NCBI GenBank assembly: GCA_947579605.1
Contig: OX388329.1
Span: 21,532,299 to 21,596,298 of the forward strand
From: Athripsodes cinereus
Lineage: Eukaryota; Arthropoda; Insecta; Trichoptera; Leptoceridae
Length of the DNA: 64,000 nucleotides
Direction of reading: 5' to 3'
Below the pieces are notes generated by a model. It made no database searches, was not told where the DNA came from, and was given only the letters and a program-made list of their open reading frames with translations. Both the position numbers and the translations under genes were made by a program. This document shows, piece by piece, positions 11,676 through 23,020 of this stretch (positions within the stretch are counted from its first letter, which is position 1; each line of letters starts with the position of its first letter).

Positions 11676-12595
11676 AATATGAATGTATAAACTTAATCTT
11701 TGCAGCGAAATATTTATATTTTTATGCTGCTGGTGAAAGTTGTTATTATACTCTATATCTACTGACATACATTATGTACTAATAAAAATATAACTTTGCT
11801 ATACTTACACTAAGACCACATATAAAATAAATAATTATGTATTTTTTTTATTAAAATATCTACACATTATATCTATTAAAAATCGATGTAGGTAACTTAA
11901 ATCTGCAGCGAATAATTGACCTTATATAATATTGTCAATTTGTCTCGGTAAAAAAACTTATTTAAAGGTAGTAGTTATATACATATTTTATTTTTATGAT
12001 CAAACTGTTAGATATATATATATGAATGTCTTGTTGGTTTTTTTTATCTTATATCATCTGAATGGAATACCTATATAAACTGCATATAAATATGTACCTA
12101 ATTACAATTTATTTTGCATTGTACGAGGTACTGATGTAAGATCTTGGACTTCCGAAAGGTATTTCTAATTCCTGGCTATCTTCAAAATCTGCAAGTTAAT
12201 GTTTAATTTAAAAGTGTGAACAGTGCTGTATTTGAATATACTGGGGCCTCTGGGCACAGTGGCGGTACGAAGTCCAGAATGATGCAGTTAATTTTCAGTC
12301 TTGCGATTTAATAATTTGGTTTACGCTCAAAATTTACCTTCACGGAAGTGTATAGGGATTTAAAATATTTAACGACCTATTTGGTTTTGCTAAGGAATAT
12401 TTGGGACTCCAAACCAAAAATAAATAGCAAATGTGTCGGCATTTCGGGTCTCCGTGTACTGCCCTTATGGAAAAGATGGAACTGTGAAAGGTGTATTCAG
12501 GTTTATTGTGAATTCGAATCTATCGCAGTTAAAAAAATGTTTCCCTTAATATCTGTGACATTCTAGTTGTCAATTCCTCATAGCTACATACATGA
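11676..12595. other. Start of FoxF intron 1, unique AT-rich
   Basis: No exon-like frame, no repeat relation seen. The frame at 12348-12566 has no recognisable similarity. Confidence 0.4.
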
Positions 12596-12597
12596 TG

Positions 12598-12835
12598 TAT
12601 CTATCTATCTATACCCGTACGCCATGTCCCAAATGGGGTAGGCTGAGGGAATGCAACGCCATATAAACCTATACTTACATAATATTTCTTTCGCTTCCTC
12701 AATATTTATTCTCATACATGCACGTAGATTCCTTCCTCTCAACACGCAGCCGTCCTTGATATTTAGATCCACGTGATCAAGTCACGTTGTTCTCGGACCC
12801 CCGCGCTTCCTCACACCCTCGCTTTCATACCCCCT
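12598..12835 (-). mobile_element. Non-LTR retrotransposon 3' end
   Basis: Minus-strand relative of 9499-9780: it shares the complement of GATCACGTGGATCTAAAT-CAAGGACGG and of GCCTACCCCA. It abuts a (CTAT)n microsatellite at 12598-12613, the usual 3' tail of these elements. Confidence 0.7.
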
Positions 12836-13384
12836 GTTGAATACCTGCATAGTTTAAAAAATAAAATATAAATATTTTTAAATAATGATCTCTGAATCTA
12901 GAACTGCCAAGTATTAGCGCGTCGCGCACGTTGAGTTAGTTAATAACTATAAATGTCTCAAATGTTAGAAAAATTTAAACAATGTTTAGATATTATTTTA
13001 TTTATTACCTAGTACTTAAATTTATTTCTGTATAAAAATGATATAATTTAAATGAACATTAAAATGTATTAATAAGTAATATTACGTAGGTAGGTACCAA
13101 TAGATTAGTACCAACTTAAAGTAATTATAGAATGTTGTATAACAATGCGACCTTCATTTTTAAAGCAACACCGACATTAAAAATAAATACTTACATCCTA
13201 GTTAAATTAATAATTATATAAGTTTCAAAACTTTTAATTTTTGCGAGTATAAAGATTTACAGTAAAGCAGCTTAAAATACTAATATTTTCTGTAGGCGTA
13301 TTATATAAGTTATTTACCAAAATAAAAATTTTGGCTTATATTTTTTATCCATTTTCTAATAAAATGTTCATTGTATTGTGCGTG

Positions 13385-13509
13385 CACTGAGAAAAATACT
13401 AACGAAATTTCACAACGAATCATTGGTACGTACTATCAGATTAGGATCAGAGATCGTACAAACGTACAAAAGTACCGTACCAATGATTCGTTTTGAGTAT
13501 TTTTCTCAG
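13385..13509. mobile_element. CACTG palindromic MITE, deletion copy
   Basis: Termini CACTGAGAAAAATAC and GTATTTTTCTCAGTG, with the subterminal sequence CACAACGAATCATTGGTACG. Internally deleted (125 bp) relative to 15652-15914. The TA target duplication is mutated here. Confidence 0.85.
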
Positions 13510-13621
13510 TGTGTAGTATGAACCTTATCAAGTCTTGGAAAATAAATAAATAATAACCTTAAAAATTGAAAGACGTCTCTCTCGTTTTTCATATATTTTT
13601 ATGATTAATAAAATTACATAC

Positions 13622-13865
13622 ATACCTACATACCATCACGCCGCTTCCCTCGCGGGGTAGGCAGAAAGGATCGAGCGCCACTTCCTTCTATCCTTGCATA
13701 CATCTTTCGCATCCGTCACTGTCACACAATTCCTCATGCATGCTCTCCTGTTCAACATGCTCAACATGTGACCGTCTTGTAGAATTTGATTAAAATGATC
13801 TTGCTATTTGATCCTCGGACGTCCACGTTACCGAGCACCGTTCCTCTCAGCCAAATATTACATAT
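13622..13865 (-). mobile_element. Non-LTR retrotransposon 3' end
   Basis: Minus strand: it matches the complement of 41640-41840 (GGTGTTAAGAGACGTGG, GGACGGTCACGTGTTGA and GAGCATGCAT parts) and ends in the conserved GCCTACCCCGCGAGG segment. The adjacent TACATACATACC is the probable tail. Confidence 0.75.
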
Positions 13866-14047
13866 TAATAAAATTACAGAATTCTTATTCCTACTTGAGC
13901 AATAACACAATAAAAAATACCTATAACTAGGTACCATTTACGGAGTATTCGAAAACTAACGAAGTATATATATTTTCTATAAAAATATTTACTTTTTTAA
14001 TAATTCAAGCGTTTTTGTGTTTACACTATGGAAATCCATTTTTAATT

Positions 14048-14211
14048 TTATTAAATAAAATATAAAAATATATTATTGAGCACTGTTTAATCTCCACTTT
14101 GTTAGGTTAGATACCTAACGTTTTCGCCTATACTTGTAGGCATCTTCAGGGAAACTAACAAAGTGGAGATTAAACAGTGCTCAATAATATATTTTTATAT
14201 TTTATCTAATA
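14048..14211 (-). mobile_element. Palindromic element with hammerhead-like core (Penelope-like terminal repeat?), copy 1
   Basis: Inverted arms of about 58 bp (14048-14105 with 14154-14211, one or two mismatches) flank a core. On the minus strand the core reads CTGAAGATGCCTA ... TAGGCGAAAACGTTAGG: CTGANGA, a stem and GAAA, the hammerhead ribozyme core order. Copy 2 at 25282-25483 has the same core. Hammerhead motifs are known in terminal repeats of Penelope-like retroelements; the assignment here is inferred, as no coding part is present. Confidence 0.5.
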
Positions 14212-14626
14212 AAATTTACTTTTTCGTTTACAAGAAGTGTTATCATAATAATTAGTGTAAAGTTAAAGCCTAAATTTAATTTACTCTACAAGTGAGTTAA
14301 AAATAAAAAGTTTAGAAAGTATCATTAAAATAAGCTGAACAATGAGAATTTAAATATAGAGTTCCAATAATAACTTACTAATGTAGGCATACCGAGTAAA
14401 AAAATATCCATAGAGTTCGAAATAACTATTACACGGGGTAGATGTTATATAATTTTACAATACCTATAAGTATAATAATAATAATATGTTTTGTAACTTT
14501 AGATGCGCGTGAGCTCATTGTATCAATGCGTAAAGAACAAGCCCTTTGTAAACAAATATGATGATTTATAATATTGTTTTGATTTCGAGCAACTGGAACA
14601 GGGTAAATATTTGTGAGTGTTTGCTA

Positions 14627-15170
14627 ATGTGGTTTTCACATTTGGCGAATATCGCCAGGACGCCAAAATATCGTCAGCCATTTGAACGATAGTCTGAAAC
14701 GATAAAAACTAGTAAAAACGATATCGTAACGATAAAAACTAGTAAAAACGATATCGTCTCAAGTTGACCACCCTTCAACTTCTTTCTCTGGTTGAACGAT
14801 TTGCGCATGCGTAGATGTGCGTGGCGTCCGTATCTATGGTAAAAACTTAAAAACCTATAAATTTTATAATGTTTCCTGCTTCGTGACAGTTTTTTATCTT
14901 TGTTGTTGGTTTGTGGCGTTTGTTTCCTTAATTAAAAGGCGCCTTATAACCTCTAATATAACATTTTCAAATAATAATAAACACTTCGCGATCTCCATTT
15001 CGACATCCGCCATTTTGAAAACAGCGCCAAAATCAAAGCGCATCTGACAGATCGTATCTATATCGGCGGACCGTGTGAACTGGTGTGACGATCAATGGGC
15101 GTCCGGCGAATTTTGTTTTTTATGCAAACGAAATTCGCCTGGCGTTATTCGTTAAATGTGAATACCACAT
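14627..15170. mobile_element. MITE-like DNA element, about 544 bp, imperfect inverted ends
   Basis: The left end ATGTGGTTTTCACATTTGGC and the reverse complement of the right end, ATGTGGTATTCACATTTAAC, match, followed by GAATA-CGCCAGG on both. It contains a 30-bp direct duplication at 14698-14757. A truncated relative lies at 38566-38800. No transposase; superfamily not determined, and no clear target duplication. Confidence 0.7.
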
Positions 15171-15651
15171 AAACGAGCGTCGTTGCGTCTCAAAGTAGAG
15201 TTCGTTTCAAACGTCGAATTGCGTCTCAAAGAAAAGTAGAATAGACGTTTTATTATATGATACAATATTATGTTATAGAAAACAATGTGACGATAAAATA
15301 TCCACAGTGCATGTTTCAAAATGTAAACATTTCAGTTCAATACATTGTTTTGTCATACCTTTACTTCTTCCGTATAGTTCTTAACCAAGAGTTCAAACTC
15401 TCCATGATTATAAATTAATAAAATATTACAAAACACTGTTTTACTTCCACTTTACTTCATTCAAATGTCATAACGTTTTCGAACACTACCTGTTCATTAT
15501 GAATGACAGTCATTTTATGTATATGGAATATAAAAAAGTTGATCTATAAATCAACGAATATTCATCACTCATATATGAAGATATTAATTTAATACTTTGT
15601 AACTAAAATATAACCCCATTAAGTTTTTTTGTTTAATTTTTCGTTTCTTTA

Positions 15652-15914
15652 CACTGAGAAAAATACTAACGAAATTTCACAACGAATCATTGGTACCTAC
15701 GTACTATCAGATTAGGACCAGAGATCGTACAAACGATTCATTAGTACGAATCTATTATATTAACTCTTTGCAAACAAGTTGTTGGTAAATTTACCAATGA
15801 TTTGTTTGCGAAGAGTTAATATTATAGATTTATACCAATGAATCGTTTTTACGATCTCTGGTCCTAATCTGATAGTAACGTACCAATGATTCGTTTTGAG
15901 TATTTTTCTCAGTG
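15652..15914. mobile_element. CACTG palindromic MITE, full length
   Basis: A 263-bp near-perfect palindrome with termini CACTGAGAAAAATAC/GTATTTTTCTCAGTG, flanked by TA on both sides (15650-15651, 15915-15916). TA duplications with long inverted repeats are typical of Tc1/mariner-derived MITEs. No coding capacity. Confidence 0.92.
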
Positions 15915-16104
15915 TAGCGATCACAGAAAACATTATGCCTCTAGCTTTCAGCGAGATAAATGACAATGGAGTGATTCTATTTTCGGTATATAACTTACCA
16001 CTCTAATAATATATTTGTCATATACCTAAACAAATAGATTCTGGAAAAAAGACTTTCAAATTGTCGAGGATCTTAAAGAAGGTTGGACACCGTTTGTTTA
16101 TTGG

Positions 16105-16210
16105 CTTATCATCATCATCATCGCCCTCAATGCTCCTCTCGTGAGCACAGGGCAGAAACCAGCCTTCTCCATTCAGAACAGCGACTCTGTGCGAATCGCG
16201 TCACCTCTTC
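16105..16210 (-). mobile_element. RTE-like 3' end fragment with (GAT)n tail
   Basis: Begins in ATCATCATCATC (minus-strand tail) and then matches the first 100 bp of 35546-35788 and 52438-52799 (GCCCTCAA-GCTCCTCTCG, GAGCACAGGGCAGAAACC). 5'-truncated. Confidence 0.75.
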
Positions 16211-16270
16211 TATATTATTTATTGGCAACCACTATATAAATTTGTTAATCAATATTTAATTAGGTAATTC

Positions 16271-16460
16271 TTACCATCATCTTCCCACAAGTGGGGCAGC
16301 CAGCAGACTAACTGCATGGGATAAAAATGTAAATGATCCTCTCCGTGGCTGAACTGATGATATTAAATGTAATAATACGGAATATTCTACGAATACTCTG
16401 CTTTTACAAGACGCTCTTTACAAAACTTCAAAGAAATTCTTTACTGGGGATTTCGTGAAA
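16271..16460 (-). mobile_element. Family-A short element (minus strand)
   Basis: Matches family A from CCCACAAGTGGGGCAGCCAG through TTCTTTACTGGGGATTTCGTG; diverged and partly deleted. Confidence 0.7.
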
Positions 16461-16464
16461 CAAA

Positions 16465-17290
16465 CAATAAAAAACGCTAAACGCTTTAAAAGTATGTATT
16501 ACTAATTAAAGCTACTGTTTCGAATTTATTTAAAAGAAATTCACATCTAAGCTTTGATATTTCGAATTCATTTATTGGAGCATTTATAAAAGCAGGTGTT
16601 TGTTTATACATACTATTTTTTCAACATTTTCTCAAGAGGTTTTTGACCTAACAAGTTTTAAATCTTTTTAAGTGGTTCAGTAATCTTTTAGTAGGTACCT
16701 ATATTATTAATTGACGGTGCACTCAATTACCCATACCTTTAGTTTCAGCTTCGAGATATGTTTTAATAACGCTAAGATTCAATCTGTCAGTAAAGATGTT
16801 TGTGCAGATACTAATTATCATATCTTGACAGTTCAAGTACCTAGGGAGTTTGTAGTTTATTATGTAATATTGAACGTTGATGTATTTTCAAGTGCTTTCT
16901 GCCATATTATCGTCGTGATAATTTTATGTAGGTATCAAGTATGCTACACTTCAAAATACGCATATGAATTGCTATTGATATGTTACGGTTCCGTATTTGC
17001 TTTATGTGACTTCTGTATTTGTCATGTTTTAAAGCCTAGATTGCAGATAAGGTGGTTACAGTGGCGTGTTCTCCATATATGCAACAAAAAAACGCCGTAT
17101 GTCTAGCAAAAAAGTTGGGTCGGAAAAAATCGTGTAGTACCTACCTATTTCAAATTCCTATACCAAAGTAAATTTAACGACGGGAGGTAGAAATTTGTAA
17201 TACTGTATCGGGTATTTTCGACAAATTTTGGAAATAATAAAAAATATAGGTATATAATATAATGACCAATATAACAGTTCAAGTACTAAC
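16465..17290. other. AT-rich intronic DNA
   Basis: The open frame 16711-17106 (131 codons) is hydrophobic, has no recognisable domain, and lies within intron 1. It is treated as chance. Confidence 0.4.
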
Positions 17291-17291
17291 A

Positions 17292-17385
17292 TCTTCTTCT
17301 TCTTTTTAGCCCACTCCCTTCCACTCCTGGACGAAGGTCTCCTCCATTTCCTTCCATGTCATTCGATTCTGCATCCAATATCTAC
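17292..17385 (-). mobile_element. Non-LTR retrotransposon 3' tip with (GAA)n tail
   Basis: Minus strand resembles the end of the element at 48925-49070 (GAAATGGAGGA-CCTTC-TCCAGGAGTGG-GGGAGTG). A TTCTTCTTCTTC run supplies the tail. Confidence 0.6.
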
Positions 17386-17902
17386 ATATTTTTATTAAAT
17401 TTCCAATGTTGATGATTGAATGAAAAGAATACTAATTTTCATTCAGATTTTAATTTATAATTTTAAAATTTTATTTCACTTATACAACTGGTTGATTGTT
17501 GGAAATATCCTGGAGGCAATAAACCCGCCTTTTATACTGTATTATATTGCCCAATAAAGTTTTTTTTTTTTTTTAAGTTTTCTATGACATTGTCAAATCT
17601 TACATTATAATGCAACGATCCTATGACAACGACATCAGAACGTTAAAAAGGTGATACTTAATAAAATCATAGTATGATAATTATTATTAGGAAAATAGTA
17701 GATGAAAAGCAGTCAGCGTTTCTTTGATTAAAAACCAATTGGTATTCTTAAAATATACCCTGTCAAGGTCTTCGAATTTACTTTTCCGTATCGCAGAATA
17801 TTCCTTACCCACGACAACAATATCAAGAAGTGTTTTTAGTTAATAACATATCTTTTTACACCATTCTTGGTGTTATATTCGTTTAATTTATTCTATACTA
17901 TA

Positions 17903-18152
17903 TCCGTGGAACAACCCAGCAAAGAATTAGTCCCCAACTCTTACCTCCGTAAGTTTTCAAGTGTCCTATAATACAAGGCAAGTGTTCAAAAAACAAAGAC
18001 ATTTTACATCTTAAATTTAGCGATGAGGTTTGCCACCCATCCTGAATGTCTATTTTTTTGTAAGCACATGGAGAATAATCTGCGTGTTTATTTTATGCAA
18101 CTGGTCTGCTGGCTGCCCCACTTGTGGGATATGCCGTGTTGGTAGAGTGGTA
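17903..18152 (+). mobile_element. Family-A short element (plus strand)
   Basis: Nearly full-length: it begins CCGTGGAACAACCCAGCAAAG and ends GGGATATGCCGTG followed by a TAGAGTGGTAG tail. Diverged from the young copies at 51.3 and 56.8 kb. Confidence 0.8.
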
Positions 18153-18569
18153 GAAGATAATTAATTACGTGATTAATTTAAATACCTATCAGTTGTCTAT
18201 TTATATTTATCTACATTTATATATCTACGTATATGTATTTATATTTTGTTGCATGCTGAAGTGTCCCACTGAAAAAAAGTTGTTGTGTATATGTTAAATT
18301 AAAATGATGAATAACTTCATCTGTCTCGTTGATGTACGTGTACAACAAACACTTGAAAGTATAACAAGGAAGACCCGATAATTTGTTTTATACCTATTTA
18401 ATAACAAATTTTGATGGTCTTTGCGATAAAGTCAAAACATACACTTCCATTAACTAAATAAATATAGTAGGTTTTATTAATGGTGCACTAGGTAATTAAA
18501 CCCTTGAATATTTATAACATATAGATGTTTATTTAAATATATAACACGTTAAATGAGTTAAGTCCGATG

Positions 18570-18685
18570 ATAGTTACCAAAAAGAGCACTTTGTAAACGT
18601 TCTAACCAAAGGTTAATAATGTCGCAGGAAGAGGTGAAGCTAACTGGGTGCTGGAGGTTGATTTTAGCCCTATGCTCCCGAGAAT
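18570..18685 (+). mobile_element. RTE-like 3' end fragment (plus strand)
   Basis: Reads CCAAAAAGAGCAC, then MSQEEVKLTG and RLILALCSRE in frame, matching MSWEEVTQLAQ ... LVSALCSREE of the copies at 35.5 and 52.4 kb. The segment between the two blocks is shortened. Confidence 0.65.
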
Positions 18686-18689
18686 CGAA

Positions 18690-20005
18690 GGGTTGAGTTA
18701 TAACATAATTATATTGAGGTTTAAGGGCGATTAAGTTGAGCCGATTAGATAAGTTCACCCACACATGTTTTACTTTTTAACTTATTAGGTACTGTGCAGA
18801 AAAGTTGTTTAGCGAAGTTATTTTTATAATTTATTACCGTTGTTTGAAGTTTGCTATATATATACAAATTTGGCACTTATGTTATATCTTAATGTTTATT
18901 TTTATAAATTTGTACCAATTCATTTTTTATCAGTTTTTATTGTTGTTGTCTGTCAAATTGTTTTTTTCTACTTTGTTATATGTTTAACATGTAAAAGGCT
19001 CACGCCGTATACAAGTGATAAATAAATAAAATAAATTATACCCAGAAAATTAAACATTATTCAAATAGCCTAACTCTTTACATTTATTATTTGAGTCACT
19101 ATGAGGTCTTGTTAATATTTTTTTATTTATTTGATATTTAGAAACGTGCTCAAAAGAACTTTTATAGGTAGTTAGACGTATATCTCATATTGTATAAATT
19201 TCTAATCTTATAATGATTGTGTCATACAACTAATTTTAAAAATTATGCTACAAAGATGATCTAAGTACGAATTTTATAATATTTTTTTTATCAAACTGTG
19301 TTGCGGTTCAACGTGGTAGGTAATATAATATCTATTATGTGAATCAAACCATAACCACTACAATTCTGAGTTTGAGTTTATTAATAAAAAAGAAAACCCT
19401 ACTCTTGTGATATAAACAGATTTCCTAGTAAATTGAAGGATTACTGTTTAGTCATATTATATTTTAAATAACATCGGAATAATAAGTGACGCGATATAAT
19501 AATATTATCGCATTAATTTGTTAGTAATAATATTTATGGACTACGTGCGAATTTTCTTACGCGGTGATTATAAGGGACGAACGGTTAATATTATGATGAA
19601 TTTGTGGTCAAATACACAAGTATCAAAATTGTTAGCAAATAATATGAATGATACCTATCTACAAATTGTAATCACATTAAAATTGAAGTTTCCATAATAA
19701 CTCATAGCGGAAATCTTATACCTAAAGGTATCTCTACCTACTTAAATGAGGAATCATGATGAAAATAAATTAAATATTGATTTCAAATTCTGTGACAAGA
19801 TCATTAAGTATTCATTCTACTGTTCAGTTTCATAATTCATAAGAAAAAAATTACGAAAATTTGTGATAGAAAAGTGCGATAGACCTGTTATACTTTGGCG
19901 AGGACTCTACGAACCGATTGTACTACTGCGGCAAAAACAATACGATATCATTAAATCTATATATAATATTTCATAATATATATATAGAAATAATCTATAT
20001 ACATA
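18690..20005. other. AT-rich intronic DNA
   Basis: No coding or repeat assignment. Confidence 0.4.
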
Positions 20006-20115
20006 CACTGAGAAAAATACTCATAACGAATCATTGGTACGTATGTACTATCAGATTAGGACCAGAGATAGTAGGTATGATTCGTTGTGAATTTTTTTTT
20101 GTATTTTACTCAGTG
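20006..20115. mobile_element. CACTG palindromic MITE, deletion copy
   Basis: A 110-bp copy flanked by TA on both sides (20004-20005, 20116-20117). Its ends match 15652-15914; the centre is deleted. Confidence 0.85.
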
Positions 20116-20394
20116 TACTACAATATTGGCAGGCAGTATTGAAGAGAGAGTATAAAAGATTCCCACGATGGCGGTTTTAGCCGTTCGGCCCTTCAGGCCT
20201 GCCCAATGACTCACCCGTGAAGGCAACTTTGGTTTGAGTGTTCGGAAATAGGAGTTTACGACTTCTGAGATTTTTTATTTATTTATTTATTTATTTGATC
20301 AATAAACGGCTAAAAATATTAATGTTCCTCTTCAATATTATAAAACATGTATTTAATCGACTGTATTGTATATAATAATATTTTATTTTTACGC

Positions 20395-20605
20395 GGCAAC
20401 AGAACTGCCATCCACACTTCTCAGCATTATACAACCAGATAAGTCTCCAAATGATCAGTCATGGTCACAAAAAAACTCAGCAGTCTAATGTCGGGAAAAA
20501 ATCACCTATCCAGATATACAGGATATCAAAGGATTAGGCTCAAAACGCTGGTTCAAAATACCAGCATTGTGCCTGAAATATCTGTGTTCAGAAACTTTCT
20601 AACAA
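20395..20605 (+). repeat. Unexpanded relative of the minisatellite-bearing repeat
   Basis: Colinear with 7760-7850 and 8050-8465 but with a single diverged version of the 33-bp unit (CACCTATCCAGATATACAGG at about 20500). It therefore represents the state before expansion. Confidence 0.6.
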
Positions 20606-21104
20606 TATTACAAGGGTTTATTATAATAGATTTTTGAATTTTTATCTACAAATTAACCGGCAAATCTAATTTTAGTAAATTATTTAATAAAGATTTGTTT
20701 ACCTTTAACATTAATAGTTTGTAGTATACATACGTAATAAATAATAAAATAAATTATTTAATAAATAATAAAATATTATCATTTATTAATATTATTATAT
20801 TATAAAACCTATATAATATTAATAGTTTGTAGTAATGTTATAATAAATTATAATCTGTATTTCATAACTGGATAGTACGTGATCGTTATTCAATACGAAG
20901 CTCTTGACTCTGTTCACGAGTGGTTCTGTCAACGCGAGATGTTCCCCACTTAAATCATTCTATGAAAGACTGTTCTACTTTGTACCTACATACTTATTTA
21001 TATTCATATGTACCTAATCCTATTATCTGTGCTACCACCAATAATTAAACTATAAAGCTAAAACTATTACAAAGTATAATATATAGTTTATTATTATAAT
21101 GAGA

Positions 21105-21440
21105 TACAATCCGTTGGATTGGTCTGCAACGAGTTTGGTTTTTCATCTCCATTCCTCCCTATTCTCAGCCAGTCTTTTCAGCTCTACGTATGAGCCACAG
21201 TTCATGTCCCTCTTCAGTTGGTCCATATACGCATCTCTTGGTCGACCTCTGCCATTTGTCCCCTCGGTCTTACCCTCCGCGATTGCGATGAGTAGTCCTG
21301 GGTGCCTGATGTTGTGGCCAATCCAGTTAGCTCGTTGTTGGCTGATTATCTTAAGAAGTTGCCTTTTTTCACTTACCCTGGTTAATACTTCTTCGTTTTC
21401 GACGTGTTCCGACCAATGGATCTTCAGCATACGTCTGTAG
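21105..21440 (-). mobile_element. Non-LTR retrotransposon RT C-terminus (IHWSEHV/ANWIGHNIRH type)
   Basis: A minus-strand open frame of 95 codons (21143-21430) reads LKIHWSEHVENEEVLTRV, then QQRANWIGHNIRHPGLL and GRPRDAYMDQLKRDMN: the thumb/C-terminal region of a non-LTR reverse transcriptase. Related pieces are at 55560-56170 and 60255-60560. The 5' part is missing. A remnant, not a host gene. Confidence 0.85.
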
Positions 21441-21444
21441 CATC

Positions 21445-22020
21445 ACATCTCAAAGGCCGCCAACCGCCCACTTAGGTATACATATATAAATATCAATCTT
21501 AAATTACCTATTTGTAATCACAGTTTTTTATTTGTTTTTTTAGGACAAATTTTTTACGATTGGTGTTATAAATAAAAAATATCTCTTACATTGTATATAT
21601 ATATATACCTAACACACTGTATAAACATACAGCTGTTCAATGAAATAATTAACTAAAATAAGCAACCTCCATTATTTTCCAACCATATCTGTCCTAGGCA
21701 AGAGAATATTTATCTTAATATTAGTACAACTATGAAGTAAAACATAGAATCAAATTGTTTGAAGAGAAACAAATACATTATATTTTCCCCGACGTGATGA
21801 TTTGCTTAGTTAGGTAAATTGATATGATAAAATATTATGTGTTTTACTGTCGAGAAGTTGACTCGCATTGAATATAGGGAATCCCAATAGAAAAGTTTCA
21901 CAGTAGATAATAATATATCTACTTTGTGGTTAAATTCTCTCTGTGTAGTTTCTTTATATTATTCTAAACTGTTTCTATTTTAAGATATGTATGCATACAA
22001 ATTAATGGTGAGTAATGATT
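21445..22020. other. AT-rich intronic DNA
   Basis: Nothing recognised beyond a (TA)n run near 21595-21607. Confidence 0.4.
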
Positions 22021-22027
22021 TTCTCCC

Positions 22028-22185
22028 ATGAGATGGTCGGTAGCCTGATAGTAAAATCTCGGACTTTCAAAAGAGCGACCCGGGTTCAATTCCACCCGCT
22101 GCCGACTTACTTCACTTTCAATATTGCTGTGAAGGTGTCTGGGATTAATTTGGGTTTATTATAAATCTAAATCTATCTTTAAGAA
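22028..22185 (+). mobile_element. tRNA-derived SINE, second family
   Basis: The head GGTCGGTAGCCTGATAGT (A-box-like) and GGGTTCAATTCC (B box, about 22082-22093) sit at tRNA spacing, followed by a non-tRNA body with no match to the SINE at 52.3 kb. The tail is not sharply defined. Confidence 0.65.
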
Positions 22186-22807
22186 ATCATATAGCTGATT
22201 TTTGGACATTTGTGACTCAGTTGTAATATATTCCATATCTTTTTATGATATCTTTGGGACTTTATGGTAAATAAAATGAGTGAGTTAACTAACCCGCAGA
22301 TTTATTAACATCTTCTCCGTGCCACAAAAAAATAAAACATTCCAGATTGCTGACATATTGTATCCCTGTATTAAGATGGTGATATGTATTTCAAATGGAG
22401 CGACCATTAGACTAAGAAATGTAGTAAACATGCATGTCTTCCTTCTTACTGCCCATAAATTATGATATTTAAAATGGTGGCATGCCCCATAGCTGAATTG
22501 AAATTGTCATAGTCATGTCTTATGATTTCCCCACTTGTAGGATAGGTTTACCGCGATGGTAAAGATATTTATTATATAGACTTGACGAGTGTACAAAAGT
22601 TTTAATAAATAATAACAACAAGATATAGTCACAGTACAAAACAAAACAGGAGAGGGAAAGAGTCAAAATCAAATTAAGTTAAAGTCAATTAATAAGCAGG
22701 TAGGTACCTATACGTATTACTAAGAGGCAAACGATAAATAATATATTATGTAGAATGTTTTCTTTATCTAGCTACAATTTTGTTATAAATAGTTAAGTGT
22801 GTGTTAC

Positions 22808-23020
22808 AAATTCGGTGGAGAACCCAGCAAAAAATTGGTCTCCCGCTCTTTTCGATATGCTTTCAGGTGTCTGAAAAAAATAATACATTTTGCATCTAAA
22901 ATTCAGGCCACCCTGAAGGTTTTAATTTTTTGTTGGCACGGAAAGGAAAGCTTGCATTTTTATTGCATGCGGCTGATCTGCTGGCAACCCCACTAGAGGA
23001 TTATGCCGTGATGGGATAGT
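22808..23020 (+). mobile_element. Family-A short element (plus strand)
   Basis: Begins at GGTGGAGAACCCAGCAAAAA and ends GCCGTGATGG with a TAGTTGTAGTAATA tail. Diverged. Confidence 0.8.

Noticed and set aside
16711..17106. 131-codon hydrophobic frame in intron 1
   Set aside because: AT-rich composition gives chance hydrophobic frames; no family recognised and no splice or start evidence.
21598..21608. TATA-like runs and other simple repeats as promoters
   Set aside because: (TA)n and poly-A/T runs are frequent throughout and are not linked to a gene start.
22028..22105. Possible tRNA gene on plus strand
   Set aside because: B box is good but the acceptor and anticodon arms do not pair well; called as a SINE head.
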